From Congeria kusceri (lineage: Eukaryota > Mollusca > Bivalvia > Myida > Dreissenidae): a DNA stretch of 64,000 bases. The stretch lies in the NCBI GenBank assembly GCA_027627225.1, contig CM051029.1, forward strand, positions 17,785,656 to 17,849,655. The letters run 5' to 3'. The stretch's first letter is position 1. Each line of letters opens with the position of its first letter. Below are positions 1 through 12,600 of the stretch, piece by piece. A program made the position numbers and the translations under genes. Below the pieces are notes generated by a model. It made no database searches. It saw nothing but the letters and a program-made list of their open reading frames with translations, and was not told where the DNA came from.

Positions 1-394
1 GGTACCAACTACTTCTCAAATCAACTACGACGACCACTGCACATACTTCTTAAGACCGTCCGTCGTTTGAACTGCTCATGAATCATGGGTACCAACTACT
101 TCTCAAATCAACTACGACGACCACTGCACATACTTCTTAAGACCGTCCGTCGTTTGAACTGCTCGTGAATCATGGGTACCAACTACTTCTCAAATCAACT
201 ACGACGACCACTGCACATACTTCTTAAGACTGTCCGTCGTTTGAACTGCTCGTGAATCATGGGTACCAACTACTTCTCAAATCAACTACGACGACCACTG
301 CACATACTTCTTAAGACTGTCCATCGTTTGAACTGCTCGTGAATCATGGGTACCAACTACTTCTCAAATCAACTATAACGACCACTGCACATAC
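1..394. repeat. 87-nt tandem array containing the exon R donor
   Basis: Units start at GGTACC at positions 1, 88, 175, 262 and 349, so the period is exactly 87. Each unit holds, on the minus strand, the last 37 or so bases of exon R ([11 protein letters not shown] coding), the donor gtatgt and the first intron bases, ending before a short unit-specific link. Units differ by only a few substitutions. The array runs off the left edge of the window. Confidence 0.95.
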
Positions 395-605
395 TTCTTA
401 AGACCGTCCGTCGTTTGAACTGCTCGTGAATCTCGCCGTGCGCCTTCGTTCCCTTTGTGAACGGTGTCTCGTACATGAACCAGCACACGTTGTTGTTCTT
501 CTCGAAGTCTGTGAGGCGTCGCTGGAGCTCCTTCTCCTTGAAGAACGGGGTCACGTGCGTCACTTGGATGTACGCAAACCGGTTCTCGAGGTCACTGGGG
601 TTCAC
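395..605 (-). CDS. DOCK exon R (211 nt, phase 0 to 1)
   Basis: Acceptor tctgtag before GTGAAC, donor TTAAGAA|gtatgt. It encodes [20 protein letters not shown], then [20 protein letters not shown], a [10 protein letters not shown] block and [15 protein letters not shown]. This is the DHR-2 AYIQVTHV...HxEQxKRRTIL segment at the lobe B/C transition. Both ends of the exon are duplicated into the adjacent introns: the donor end in an 87-nt array at 1-394, the acceptor end once at 651-712. Confidence 0.96.
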
Positions 606-3600
606 CTACAGAGATGGAGAAAAAATGCTTCTTCTCATATATACTTATACACGCGTCACTTGGATGTATGCGAACCGGTTCTCAAGTTTGCTGGGGTTCA
701 CCTTAAGCGATGGCAAATATACATACAAGGAATGACGGGGTAAAAAAACTTACATAATTGAAAATAGATGAAATAGCAAAGCCTATAATTTAACATGAAT
801 TGAAAATACTCTATTGTGTCCAAAAGCCAGAGGCTTAGTGAGACATTTTTGAGTCCGTTTTCTGGGTAGAACCAGTACTTAGAGTCTTTTTTTCAGAAAG
901 ATCATCCGAACACTCCCTCAGTAGGGATAAACACACAATTTCCCTTTTAATAGGTTTAAACAAAAATACTTAACATATTTAAAGTAAGCATGACGGCCAA
1001 AATGGCCCTGTATGATTCATCCGGTTCAATAGTTCGATGTGATGTACGATTTTTTGAAAGTAGACAACAAAATAACTTCAACTAATGCTAGCCTGATATT
1101 GAAAAAAAAATAATTTATGCTCCTCCAGCATAATACATGTACTGGAGTAAGAGTACAAATACATGAACTGGACAAATACATGTACTTAATCTTTTTCTAA
1201 GACTCAAGACTGTTATTCTGAAGAAAAATCGAGAAGTTAGACCTGGGCCCATATTTATAAAGATTCTTAAGCCATTCTTAACTTAAGTTGAACATAAGTC
1301 AAAATTAGAATCTGTGTTTAAAACGCTATGCTTTGGAACATTTGCATAACAAATGCTAGATATTTATACACTTTGAATTATATTGCAAATTATGTGTCAA
1401 AATCTTCAAGAAATGCATTACGTTGTCAGAAAATCCAATCATTAAATTTGAGACTTTTAAGATTTTTCTTAATTTTCGACTAAGATTCTTTATAAATACA
1501 AGCCCTGGGCTCGTATTCACAAATCTCCTGAGGAAACCTTAAGTAAATTCTTTAAATACATAAAATTCCTTAAGTCTGTGGCAGTTTCATATATAGGTCT
1601 TTTTTCAAACAAGTAAATATTTCATAATTGACCAATTTGTAAACAGAAATCATTGAATTTCACAGAGAAAAATTCCACTTAAGTACAACTTAAGTTGTGT
1701 TTAATTATTCATTTGGTATAGTGTAATATTTCTAAAAGTACATATAGTTGTGCGAATCCCTTAGGAACTTAATAAACAATGGTAAATTATATGGTTAATA
1801 ATCAATAAGCATTGAGAATAAGGTAATAAACATGTTGAATAAAAGGATAATAAAAATGTGAATTTTACTATTAAGGACGAGAATTTACTTAAGATGTGTT
1901 TGGAATGCGGCCCCTGGAGTTTATTGTTGCTTTACGCAAATATATCTGCATAACATACTGTCTTGGAGTCCATGATGAGTTTCACGTTTCCATGGCCGAA
2001 CTTCCCCTCATACATGGTCTTCAGACGGTCACAGAGCTCTGCCAGGCTGGTTACCTTCGGCTCCTTGTACACATACTGTTTGCCATCCTCCTCATCAAAG
2101 AAACTCTGAAACCAGTCAACACACTTGTATACATAAACTCTGAAACCAGTCAACACTCTTGTGTACATACACTCTGAAACCAGTCAACACTCTTGCATAC
2201 ATAAACTCTGAAACCAGTCAACACATTTGAATACATAAACTCTGAAATCAGTCAACACTCTTGTATACATGAACTCTGAAACTAGTCAACACATTTGTAC
2301 ACATAAACTCTGAAACCTGTCAACACTCTTGTATACATAAACTCTGAAACTAGTCAACACATTTGTACACATGAACTCTGAAACAAGTCAACAGATTTGT
2401 ACACGTGAACTCTAAAACCAGTCAACACATGAACTCTGAAACCTGTCAACAAACATGCAAAACCCTCTTAATGCATTAATCCAACTATGCACAGTTTAAA
2501 AGTTTATTAATGGATATGTAGTAAAATTTTGTAATCTTGAACAAAGAACAATGGACTTGATTAACAGGGTGGCCACTGACATTTCAGTGTAAAATTCGCT
2601 GAAATTTCACTTATTTTTTCCTGACAGGAATGCACATATCTAATATTTAATGTTGGCTTACCATTTCATTTAGAGCATAAAGATTACAGAATACAGTCAA
2701 TTCCCGACGGCTTGAGGTCGCAGGGACCGGCATGGAAACTTCGAGCCATCCAACTTCTAGCTAAACGGAGTTCGAGAATGTGCACTTATACATGTAAGGG
2801 CAGTAATCCATCTGCCTTATTTTCAAATCTCCAATTGAAGAGTATTCAGATATCTATAAACATATGTGTATTTATATATTTTTATATTTTATTAACATTA
2901 TTTATTTTAGTTTGTAAAAGCTGTGAAATCATTTTTATTGCGTTTTTCCAACACTTGATCAGACATGCCATAATTTTTTGGATAATTTCCGGGACTCTGC
3001 CCGCGAATTTCCGGGATTTTTACTGATTTTCCGGGACATGTACGTGGGTAATTATCTTTCCAAATAAGCGTTCTTATTTGGCGGAAAATTAGTTTTGGCT
3101 GGAAATAGGGGCGTGTGTTCATGTATTTACTCCAAACCAAGGCAATGTATTTTTCTTCATGAAAAAAGTGTTATTGTTATAAGTACTCGTAGCAATAAAA
3201 ATATTCATTAAAATGCTAAAGATCGCAAAGTTATTGCACTACGAAACTTATAAACAAAAAGTAAAGATTTCAAAGTTCTTCCACTAGGAAGTACTTATTG
3301 CCAGTTGACACATCTATATTTAGCTTACAAGCACGCTTTCCATGCGTGGAACGTGGAGTTGTTGGTGCCAGCAGACATTTCGCGCTCTTTTTTAGCAAAA
3401 CGCAGGTTTTACCTGGCAGAAAAAAAAAAGTGTTTACGTCCATTTTCCCCGAAATTTCAAGGAAAGAAATTTAAAACAATTCCTAATTTAGGTAGTAAAC
3501 TAACTGCGGATATTATCCACTGCTGCATGTATACACTTACTAATGCATGTATAAATGTGTATTACGCTGATTGGTAGATCATTCACAGCATTGGCAAACT

Positions 3601-6600
3601 AAAATAACTCAGTGTTTTAATTGGCTAATGTCTATTTTTGGGGGGAATGAAGGTCTGCCTTCAAGGCGGAGCTACTCGGTGACTGATTGCAGCTTAAGAA
3701 TGCAGTGTGACAACAGCTGTTAATTGCTCGTTTATGACACATTGCCTAATCGCGTATGCATTGCCATGGTGATTAGTGGTCTGTCAAAAGTTGATCTAAT
3801 ATAGGTATGCACAGTTTTTATGATTTCCGTGACATATGAACTAATTCCAGGACTGAGCGATGGGCACTGCATTTCCACGACAATCCCAGATGATCTGGGA
3901 CATATGGCATGTATGCACTTGACACTAATCGATCGCACCTAATCTATTAAAGACTTGATGCCATCGAAGCGTGTTCGAGCCAAACAAACAAATAAATGTA
4001 CTTGATGTATTTTTTGAGAAAGTTCATTCAACTGTTCCCTGAGTAGGAACCAAACTCAGATCTCCTGATCACAAGGCGCACACCATATCCAATACACCAC
4101 TGTGACCATTAATTTAATTTTTACTTCAAACGCATTTCTTTTACTTTTGGACAAGTTCTATGATTTTTCATAGATTTCTCTGATGTTTTTTCAATATTTT
4201 GCAACATTCCCTGATATACCTATGCATGTTATGTTGATTTACGCCTTTTTTCTTTTTTTTCAGAGATGGTGGCTACACGCTAACCTGATGACACCTTACT
4301 GCTCACCTGACCAAAGAATGCCACTCTGAAGTATTTCCCTAGCAACCGTTTCCCTGATGTCATCACCTCGACAACCTTCGTGTAGGCGTTGGCAAGGGTC
4401 TGGTAGCACTGAGCAAGTTTCTGAAACACACAAGAGTCAACTCTGGGTTTCTGTTCCCACATGAAATGCCACATGTATTACATAAATATCTTCTGTATTA
4501 TGCATATTTAAAGTCAAAAACAAATTACGTCATTGATGATATTAAGTCACTTATAACAAGCATACGATATTGATTAATTACATAACTTTATTAATATTTA
4601 TTAGTGAAATTCACTACTATGTGACTATGAAAAACAATTGTAACATAGAAGAATAGGAAGATCTTTGGTATTTGAAGAATTTCTTTCACTTATATTCTTT
4701 AACTCATTAATTTCTATTCCATAGCATACAAATAACAACATTTGGCAGAAAAACAACAGTGTTTTAACTATCTTTGAGCTCTGAAGAAAAAACTTCCCTG
4801 ACCAGCAAACCGATACAACAGGCCCTAAAAGCTATGTACTAACGGCCATTGAAATCATTAGCAATTAGTACCTTCTGGTTTTCAACCCTCGATATATTTA
4901 CCTCGAATTCCCGGGAGCGCTCGTACATCGGGATGATCAATTTGTACACGTCCCCGAGCACTTCAAACCTCTCTGCCTTTTCTAAACATTCCGCCGCCTG
5001 CTCCATGAAAGTCACTAGAGTCTCCTGTAAAACACAACATGTCAAGGTAATTACAAGGTCATAAGGTCAATACAAGGTCATGTAGTTGCTATAAGGTCAA
5101 CTTTCCACAGCCTGCTCCATGAATGTTACAAGAGTCTCCTGTAAAAACAAAACATGTCAAGGTCATTACAAGGTAATTAGGTCAATATAAGGTCATATAA
5201 TTATAAGGTCAATATATTATCATAAGGTAAACTTTCTGCTGCCTGCTCCATGAATGTCACCAGAGTCTCCTGTAAAACACAACATGCCAAGGTCATTACA
5301 AGGTCAAAAGGTCAATATAAGCTCATATAGTAATAAGGTCAATATATTATTATAAGGTCAACTTTCTGCTGCCTGCTCCATGAAAGTCACCAGAGTCTCA
5401 TGAGAAACACAACACATCAAGGTCATTACAAGGTCATACGGTCTATGTAATGTCATTATAAGGTCATTATAGGGTCATATTGTCAATATCAGGTCATATG
5501 GTTATAATAAGATGATATTATAAAGTCATATAGTTACTATAAGGCCAATATAAGGCAATTTATAATAAGGTCACACAGTTATTATAAGATCAATATAAGG
5601 CTATTATATTAAAGGTCATATAGTTATAATAAGGTCAAAATAAGGCTATTAAAAGGTCATATAGTTATTATAAGGTCAATGTAAGGCAATTATAAGGTCA
5701 TTTAAATATTATAGGGTCAATATGCGGTCAATATAAAGCTACTTTAAGGTAAAATAGTCATTATATGGTCAATATATTAAGGTCAGATAGTTTTTATAAG
5801 GTCAATTTAAGGCCATTATAAGGTCATATAGTTATTATAAGGTCAATATAAGGCAATTATAAGGTCAATATGCGGTCAATACTACTATTAAGTCAGATAG
5901 TTTTTATAAGGTCAATTTAAGGCCATATGCTCGGGTTATGTGGTGGGCACCAACTACTTCTCCACATAGATACGCTGAGTAACTATGCAAATCAAAATGT
6001 CGGAATCCATGACGGTGAGTAAAATATTAACATTTTGTTTTACTCAAGTTTTACAGTACTTCTCACCTCTGTGTACTGCACGTCCTGCATTCCGCTGTCA
6101 TCCTTGATTCCGGACTCTTCCTTCTCTACGTTCTGAGATATGCTCTTGAACGCCGTACAGCCTTGCGGGAATCCACCTGGTGGCAATATCAGATGGGGAA
6201 ACATGAATTTTAAATCAGAACAGTCTCTTGAACTACTCTGATGTAAACAATACAATCTTCAGATACAGATCAGGCCCCGTGTTCACAAAGGATCAATTAC
6301 AGGATCAGGATCAGTCTTAGCTGATTTTGATTTTGTAGATCAACTAAGCAGAATATCAAACATATTTTATTTTCAGAATAACTTTTCTTCTTGATAAAAT
6401 CACATAATTATTTGTATTTCTTTTATTAAATTCTTCGTATCAGACAGCAAATGTACGTTGCTAAGAGTTTAAAATAGTTTTTATAATATATATTTGACCA
6501 AAAATTAAAATTGATCCTGATTGTAGTGAACATCATTTTTGAGCCTGATCCTGAAATATCTGGCTTAAGTTTATCTTGAACCTGAAAATCAGGCTTAACT

Positions 6601-9600
6601 TGTTTTGTGAACACGGGGCCAGATGTCTAAGACGAAGGAAATAAGGATTATGTGTAGTCTATTTTTATCAAATATTGCAAAATACTTACATAAAAATATG
6701 TTTGTTTTAACCTACATTTATCTGACACATCCTACTTAATATAAATTGTGTCTTATGTTATCGTAAGTTAGTGAAATAACGCGAGTTTTGGAGTTATTTT
6801 TACAGTCTATATATAAAACAATTAAAGCGTTGGGAAGAATATACGTCACATCCGGTTTGAAACAAAATGGCGTATCGTTAGAAATATGCGCAAAACCCTG
6901 TTGTCTTTTATGCTATACTCGCTTATAAAAGCGTTATTTATGAAAACATACGAGAAGTTGACTTTTTATGTCTGCCTTGCGCTCCCGAGGTCATAAGTTT
7001 GAAAAGAAAGAAACCAAGTACTGGTTCTACCCAGGAAACCGACTAGAAAGTGTCAATAAGCCTCTGACAGTTGACAGTTTTGAGGTTAAAAAAATAGGTT
7101 TAAACGTAAACTAAACTACAAACTTGTTTTCACAGAATCAAGGAACCAGTATAAGCAACAGTTTCAGTTGATTCATATTCATATTTCATCCATTGAAAGC
7201 CAGAAGGGCTTATCAGCCTTCTTTGCACATATGCTAATAGGACCTTTTGGCTTTCAGGGGACGAATCATCTTTGATGAAGTTTCATGCATACTCGTGCTG
7301 CAAACAATTCTTAAAATCTTCAGTAATAATAATAATAATATTTAATAACAAAAAAATAAATAATAACAACACTAATAATAATAATAACAATAACAAAAAA
7401 ATAAATATTTAATAACAATACTACTACTACTACTACTAATAATAATAACAATAATAATAATAACAATACAATACTAATAATGATAATAACAATAATAATA
7501 ACAATCACAATAATGATAAGAACAACAACAACAATAATAACTATATAATAATAATAATAACAACAATAATAATAATGATAAGAACAATAATAATAATAAT
7601 AACAATAATAATAATGATAAGAACAATAATAATAATAATAACAATAATAACAAGATGATAATGATGATGACAACAACAACAAATAATCGGATAGACAACA
7701 ATTAAATCATAAGGTTTTCAAACACCATAAAAACAGACACTCAAAAATATAATAGGAAAAAACAAATGATAGAGTCAGGCAAAGACAGGCAAGATATAAC
7801 TTTGTTCAGCAACAAACACATTTGTGCACTGCTTCGTAATAATATTTAAATATGTGAAGTAAAAAAATAACATACACTTAAACACTACTCAAACTTAATA
7901 AAAATGAATGTTTAAGCCAAATACCTACACTATAATATTTTTTTACCATAATTTAAATTATATTAATTATGCTATATTACAAGAATTGTATTTAAGAAAT
8001 AATTTTCAATTTATCATTGTTTATCGGCAAAATAACAATGATTTGGAGTTCTGGTTATATTATATTTCAGGAATTGTATATAAGTAATAATTTTCAATTT
8101 ATCGCTGTTTATCAGCCAATTAACAACAATTTGGAGTTCTGGTGCATAGGAATTAAACCACGATGTTTAATAGCCACACTTCAGAACGACAATGATTTGT
8201 TTAATGGCCAATAAAAAACGATTACGCGAAAATTATTTCGATTCTAACATGATTTGACATATATTTTTGAAATTGGAACTACTTTTTACAATTCTCCGCT
8301 CCAATTCGGGACTACTTTTTGTTTTGTTTATTTGGTAGTTTAACAAGGCGTAACAAAAAAATATATGTTTATTTCAGGTAACCCGACCTACCTAAAAAAA
8401 TACCGCGACCCTATAGCATTTTATTGGGTTTGTCAGACTGATGTTTGTTTTATTTACCTTTTTCAATAATTAAATGTGTTTTGATAGTACCCACTTATAA
8501 ACAATGTTTAAGGATATTACTGATATGTTTTGAATATTTATTCAGTTTTAAAATCTTCAATTTGAATATTTACCCCCCCCAAAAAAGAAACAAAATGCCT
8601 GACCTACCAACCCTAATTTTTTTGGGCATGTTACCTGAAATAAACTTTTTTTTTACGCCCAATGATAATTTGTTCTTTGTCTATAGAAAAATCAGTGAGT
8701 ATCGTGTTAGAATAATAAATGTTGCACATAAGCTTCATTTAAAACTTAAATAATGTATAAAACTGTAAGAGCAATTTACTTCATTATCATTAATTTATGT
8801 CTAAGACAATTTAATTTTACAACATATAGGAGGTGTGTCATGGGAAAACGGGGCTTAATGCATCTGCGTAAAGTGTCGTGTTGGGTCAGCCTGTGCCCAG
8901 GCTGATCCGGGATTGCATTTTCCGCTTTTATGGTATTTTCTGTTTCAACGAAGTCCCTTCTCAACATAAATCCACTGCAGGCAGAAAGTGCCGTCCCCGG
9001 TCAGCCTGTGCAATCCGCATACGCTGATCCGGGACGGCACTTTACGTACATGCCTTAAGCCCGTTTTTCCCACAACACGTCTCATATACTCATCCTTACC
9101 TTATGTCTAGTAATATTTGAAATAACATCATAATTATTATTTATTAATATACTTTTATCTCTACCTTATAAAACATTCAAAAATAATGTACATATACACA
9201 TATGTCAGTTACCGAAAATGACACATTCAACAATTCTAACAGATTTACAAGTGTCTGAGAACACCAGTTCAACTAAAACAATCAACAGAAGGAACAACGG
9301 CAAACATTCCAACAACAGTGTGGACAGACTTACTTGATCTAATTTTTACTGCAGAAATATTGAACCATAAATCCTTTTAAAAGTTTGAAAATTTAACAGG
9401 AAAGTCTCAACTACTTACATAATAGTTGCGATCTTAATATGGTATCAGTTAGAGTGGGTTTGTCTTTGACATATAAACCCATCATTTGCAGGAAATAATT
9501 TATGATTTTATCGTTGTTTATCTGCCATTAAACAACGATTTGGAGTTTCTGATGCACATGTGGTTAATTGGTTAAATAGCCACTCATCAGAACGACAAAT

Positions 9601-12600
9601 CGTTGTTTATTGGCCGATAAACGACAATAATGCAAAAATTATTTCGATTCTAATATGATTTGACAAATATTTTTGCGATTGTAATGAGAACTACATTTTT
9701 TCCGCTTAGAATTGGGCCTACTTTTTCATTGTTTATTGGGTAGTTAAAAAATGATAAATATGTTCTTTGTGTATAGACAAATTAGCAAGTATCAATTTTT
9801 GCGCTTTTCGCGCTTCCGCCATTGCACAAATTGATGTCCACCGTAAATCTATTCCCCGATTTAATAATTTAAAAACACCTCCAGAGATTACCCGTTTGTT
9901 CTTAATGTAAGTAGGCAGTCGTTCATAAACATATGCAGATAGTTATGTGAATGTCGTGAATGTTGTTCATAAATAATTTTTCTGGTTGAAATACCCAGTA
10001 ATAACATTTATAAGTACGATCTGTTTGAAGAAATAACACATTGACTGCTAAGAAAAATTAAATTTGGTGAATAACAGGTAATGTGCACAAGATGACGGTA
10101 TGTTTTCACAAGGTAATGTGCACAAGATGACGGTATGTTTTCACAAGGTAATGTGCACAAGATGACGGTATGTTTTCACAAGGTAATGTGCACAAGATGA
10201 CGGTATGTTTTCACAAGGTAATGTGCACAAGATGACGGTATGTTTTCACAAGGTAATGTGCACAAGATGATGGTATGTTTTCACAAGGTAATGTGCACAA
10301 GATGACGGTATGTTTTCACAAGGTAATGTGCACAAGATGACGGTATGTTTTCACAAGGTAATGTGCACAAGATGACGGTATGTTTTCACAAGGTAATGTG
10401 CACAAGATGACGGTATGTTTTCACAAGGTAATGTGCACAAGATGACGTGTATGTTTTCACAAGGTAATGTGCACAAGATGACAGTATGTTTTCACAAGGT
10501 AATGTGCACAAGATGACGGTATGTTTTCACAAGGTAATGTGCACAAGATGATGGTATGTTTTCACAAGGTAATGTGCACAAGATGACGTGTATGTTTTCA
10601 CAAGGTAATGTGCACAAGATGACGGTATGTTTTCACAAGGTAATGTGCACAAGATGACGGTATGTTTTCACAAGGTAATGTGCACAAGATGACAGTATGT
10701 TTTCACAAGGTAATGTGCACAAGATGACAGTATGTTTTCACAAGGTAATGTGCACAAGATGACGGTATGTTTTCACAAGGTAATGTGCACAAGATGACAG
10801 TATGTTTTCACAAGGTAATGTGCACAAGATGACAGTATGTTTTCACAAGGTAATGTGCACAAGATGACGGTATGTTTTCACAAGGTAATGTGCACAAGAT
10901 GACGGTATGTTTTCACAAGGTAATGTGCACAAGATGACGGTATGTTTTCACAAGGTAATGTGCACAAGATGACGGTATATTTTCACAAGGTAATGTGCAC
11001 AAGATGACAGTATGTTTTCACAAGGTAATGTGCACAAGATGACAGTATGTTTTCACAAGTAAACATTACGTACCCCGATGTGGAACGCTATATTTAAGTC
11101 GGCATTCAATTATCAAAAAGGTGACAGTCTGACACGCCATGATATAAATTATACGTGGTCTCGTACTATACTGAGACCCCTATTGTGCAGAAGTGGACCT
11201 CTGTTATCAATTTATAAAAGCCCAATATAGTACCGATACATGTAATTTGCAATAAACAAGCTGTCATAATAGGACCCTCTACAAGCGTTCTGCAGTGTCA
11301 TGCATTACACAGATCAAACGATACGTACAGTCAGCCCTCGTAACGACACAATCAGTTCCCGCTAAAAATGTTGCTATATTGAATTTCCGTTAAAACGAAC
11401 CTCGGTGGTGACCGTATATATTACGTTACTGAACGATACAGTCATGTACATATTGTCGTGTTTTGTAGACTATAAATGTATTGTTTCATTTATTTTGTCC
11501 GTTTTATAAATAATTAAAAAGAACATGTAAATCTATAATTAATAAATACATTATTTATTTACCTTTTTGTAATTTAAGCACAATGAATATGTGTTAACCC
11601 AAACGAACAAACAAAAACGTCTTTATCAAGAGTAGTATACTTGTGTGTATGTGAACATTAATTAATAGCAATTTGATATGCATTCATGGCGGATCAATTT
11701 CTAACAAAAAAGTCAGCGATGGAATGCTGATTTTGAGTGCTGATTCTAAGTTTCACATTAGTTTTCCATGGACTAGGTCCAGGTTGCACCCCAGCCTATT
11801 ATCGTACTATCACTTAAAACAAACATGAATTAGTTCTATAATCTCAATTATGGACTTGTAGTTTGAATGTAATGAAGTAATGGATGCGTGAAAAAGATTA
11901 TCACAACTACACTGTACAGCTGGCTAGAACCGGTCTACATGCATAAAGAATCTATTTTAAAGCGATTAAGAAATCAAGCGGGTCTTTCACAAAGAATGAC
12001 GCAAGGAGGCTTCTCATTGTTGCTTTAACGAAACCATTTGACGTTTATTCTATCGACTGGTTCCCAAATAAATTGTGTCGGAGTCAGAAACCGAGTATTC
12101 CGCTATAATCAGTAGGGTTATCACTAAAAAAAGATCCGTCCCCACTTAAATCACGCCATTGTAAGGAGGGCCGACTGTGGTTGTTTGTAAAACACAAATG
12201 ACTTTTGTTTTCAAAATCGGGTTTGCAGTAATTAAAGCCCGCGCGAATATGACCGCGATCACATTTGTGCGAAATGTGTACCCCGCAGTTCAAGTGATTC
12301 CACAGTAATCAAACTCAATTTGTGCAAAACATCAACTTATGTAACAAGAAAATGATCAACATGTAAGAATTAAGTGGCATGTTTGGGAAAAACAGTGAAA
12401 GCTTTAGGGCAAAATAGAGTGTCATTTCTAAATGCAAGGGTTGAGGACCGTACCTCGTTTCTTGAGATATTCTGCGACCAAAGCTGCCATGTGGATATAA
12501 CAATGTGCCGCCTGAAACGAACAAACATAATTTTTTTATGTTATAGCTCGAACACATCAATCTGATACTCATGAATTTGATTAACATAAATTACACGCTT

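Noticed and set aside
7320..7701. Ile/Val/Leu-rich membrane protein on the minus strand
   Set aside because: Pure translation of an AAT/AAC microsatellite.
10076..11059. CRISPR-like array
   Set aside because: Direct tandem satellite with no unique spacers, in an animal intron.
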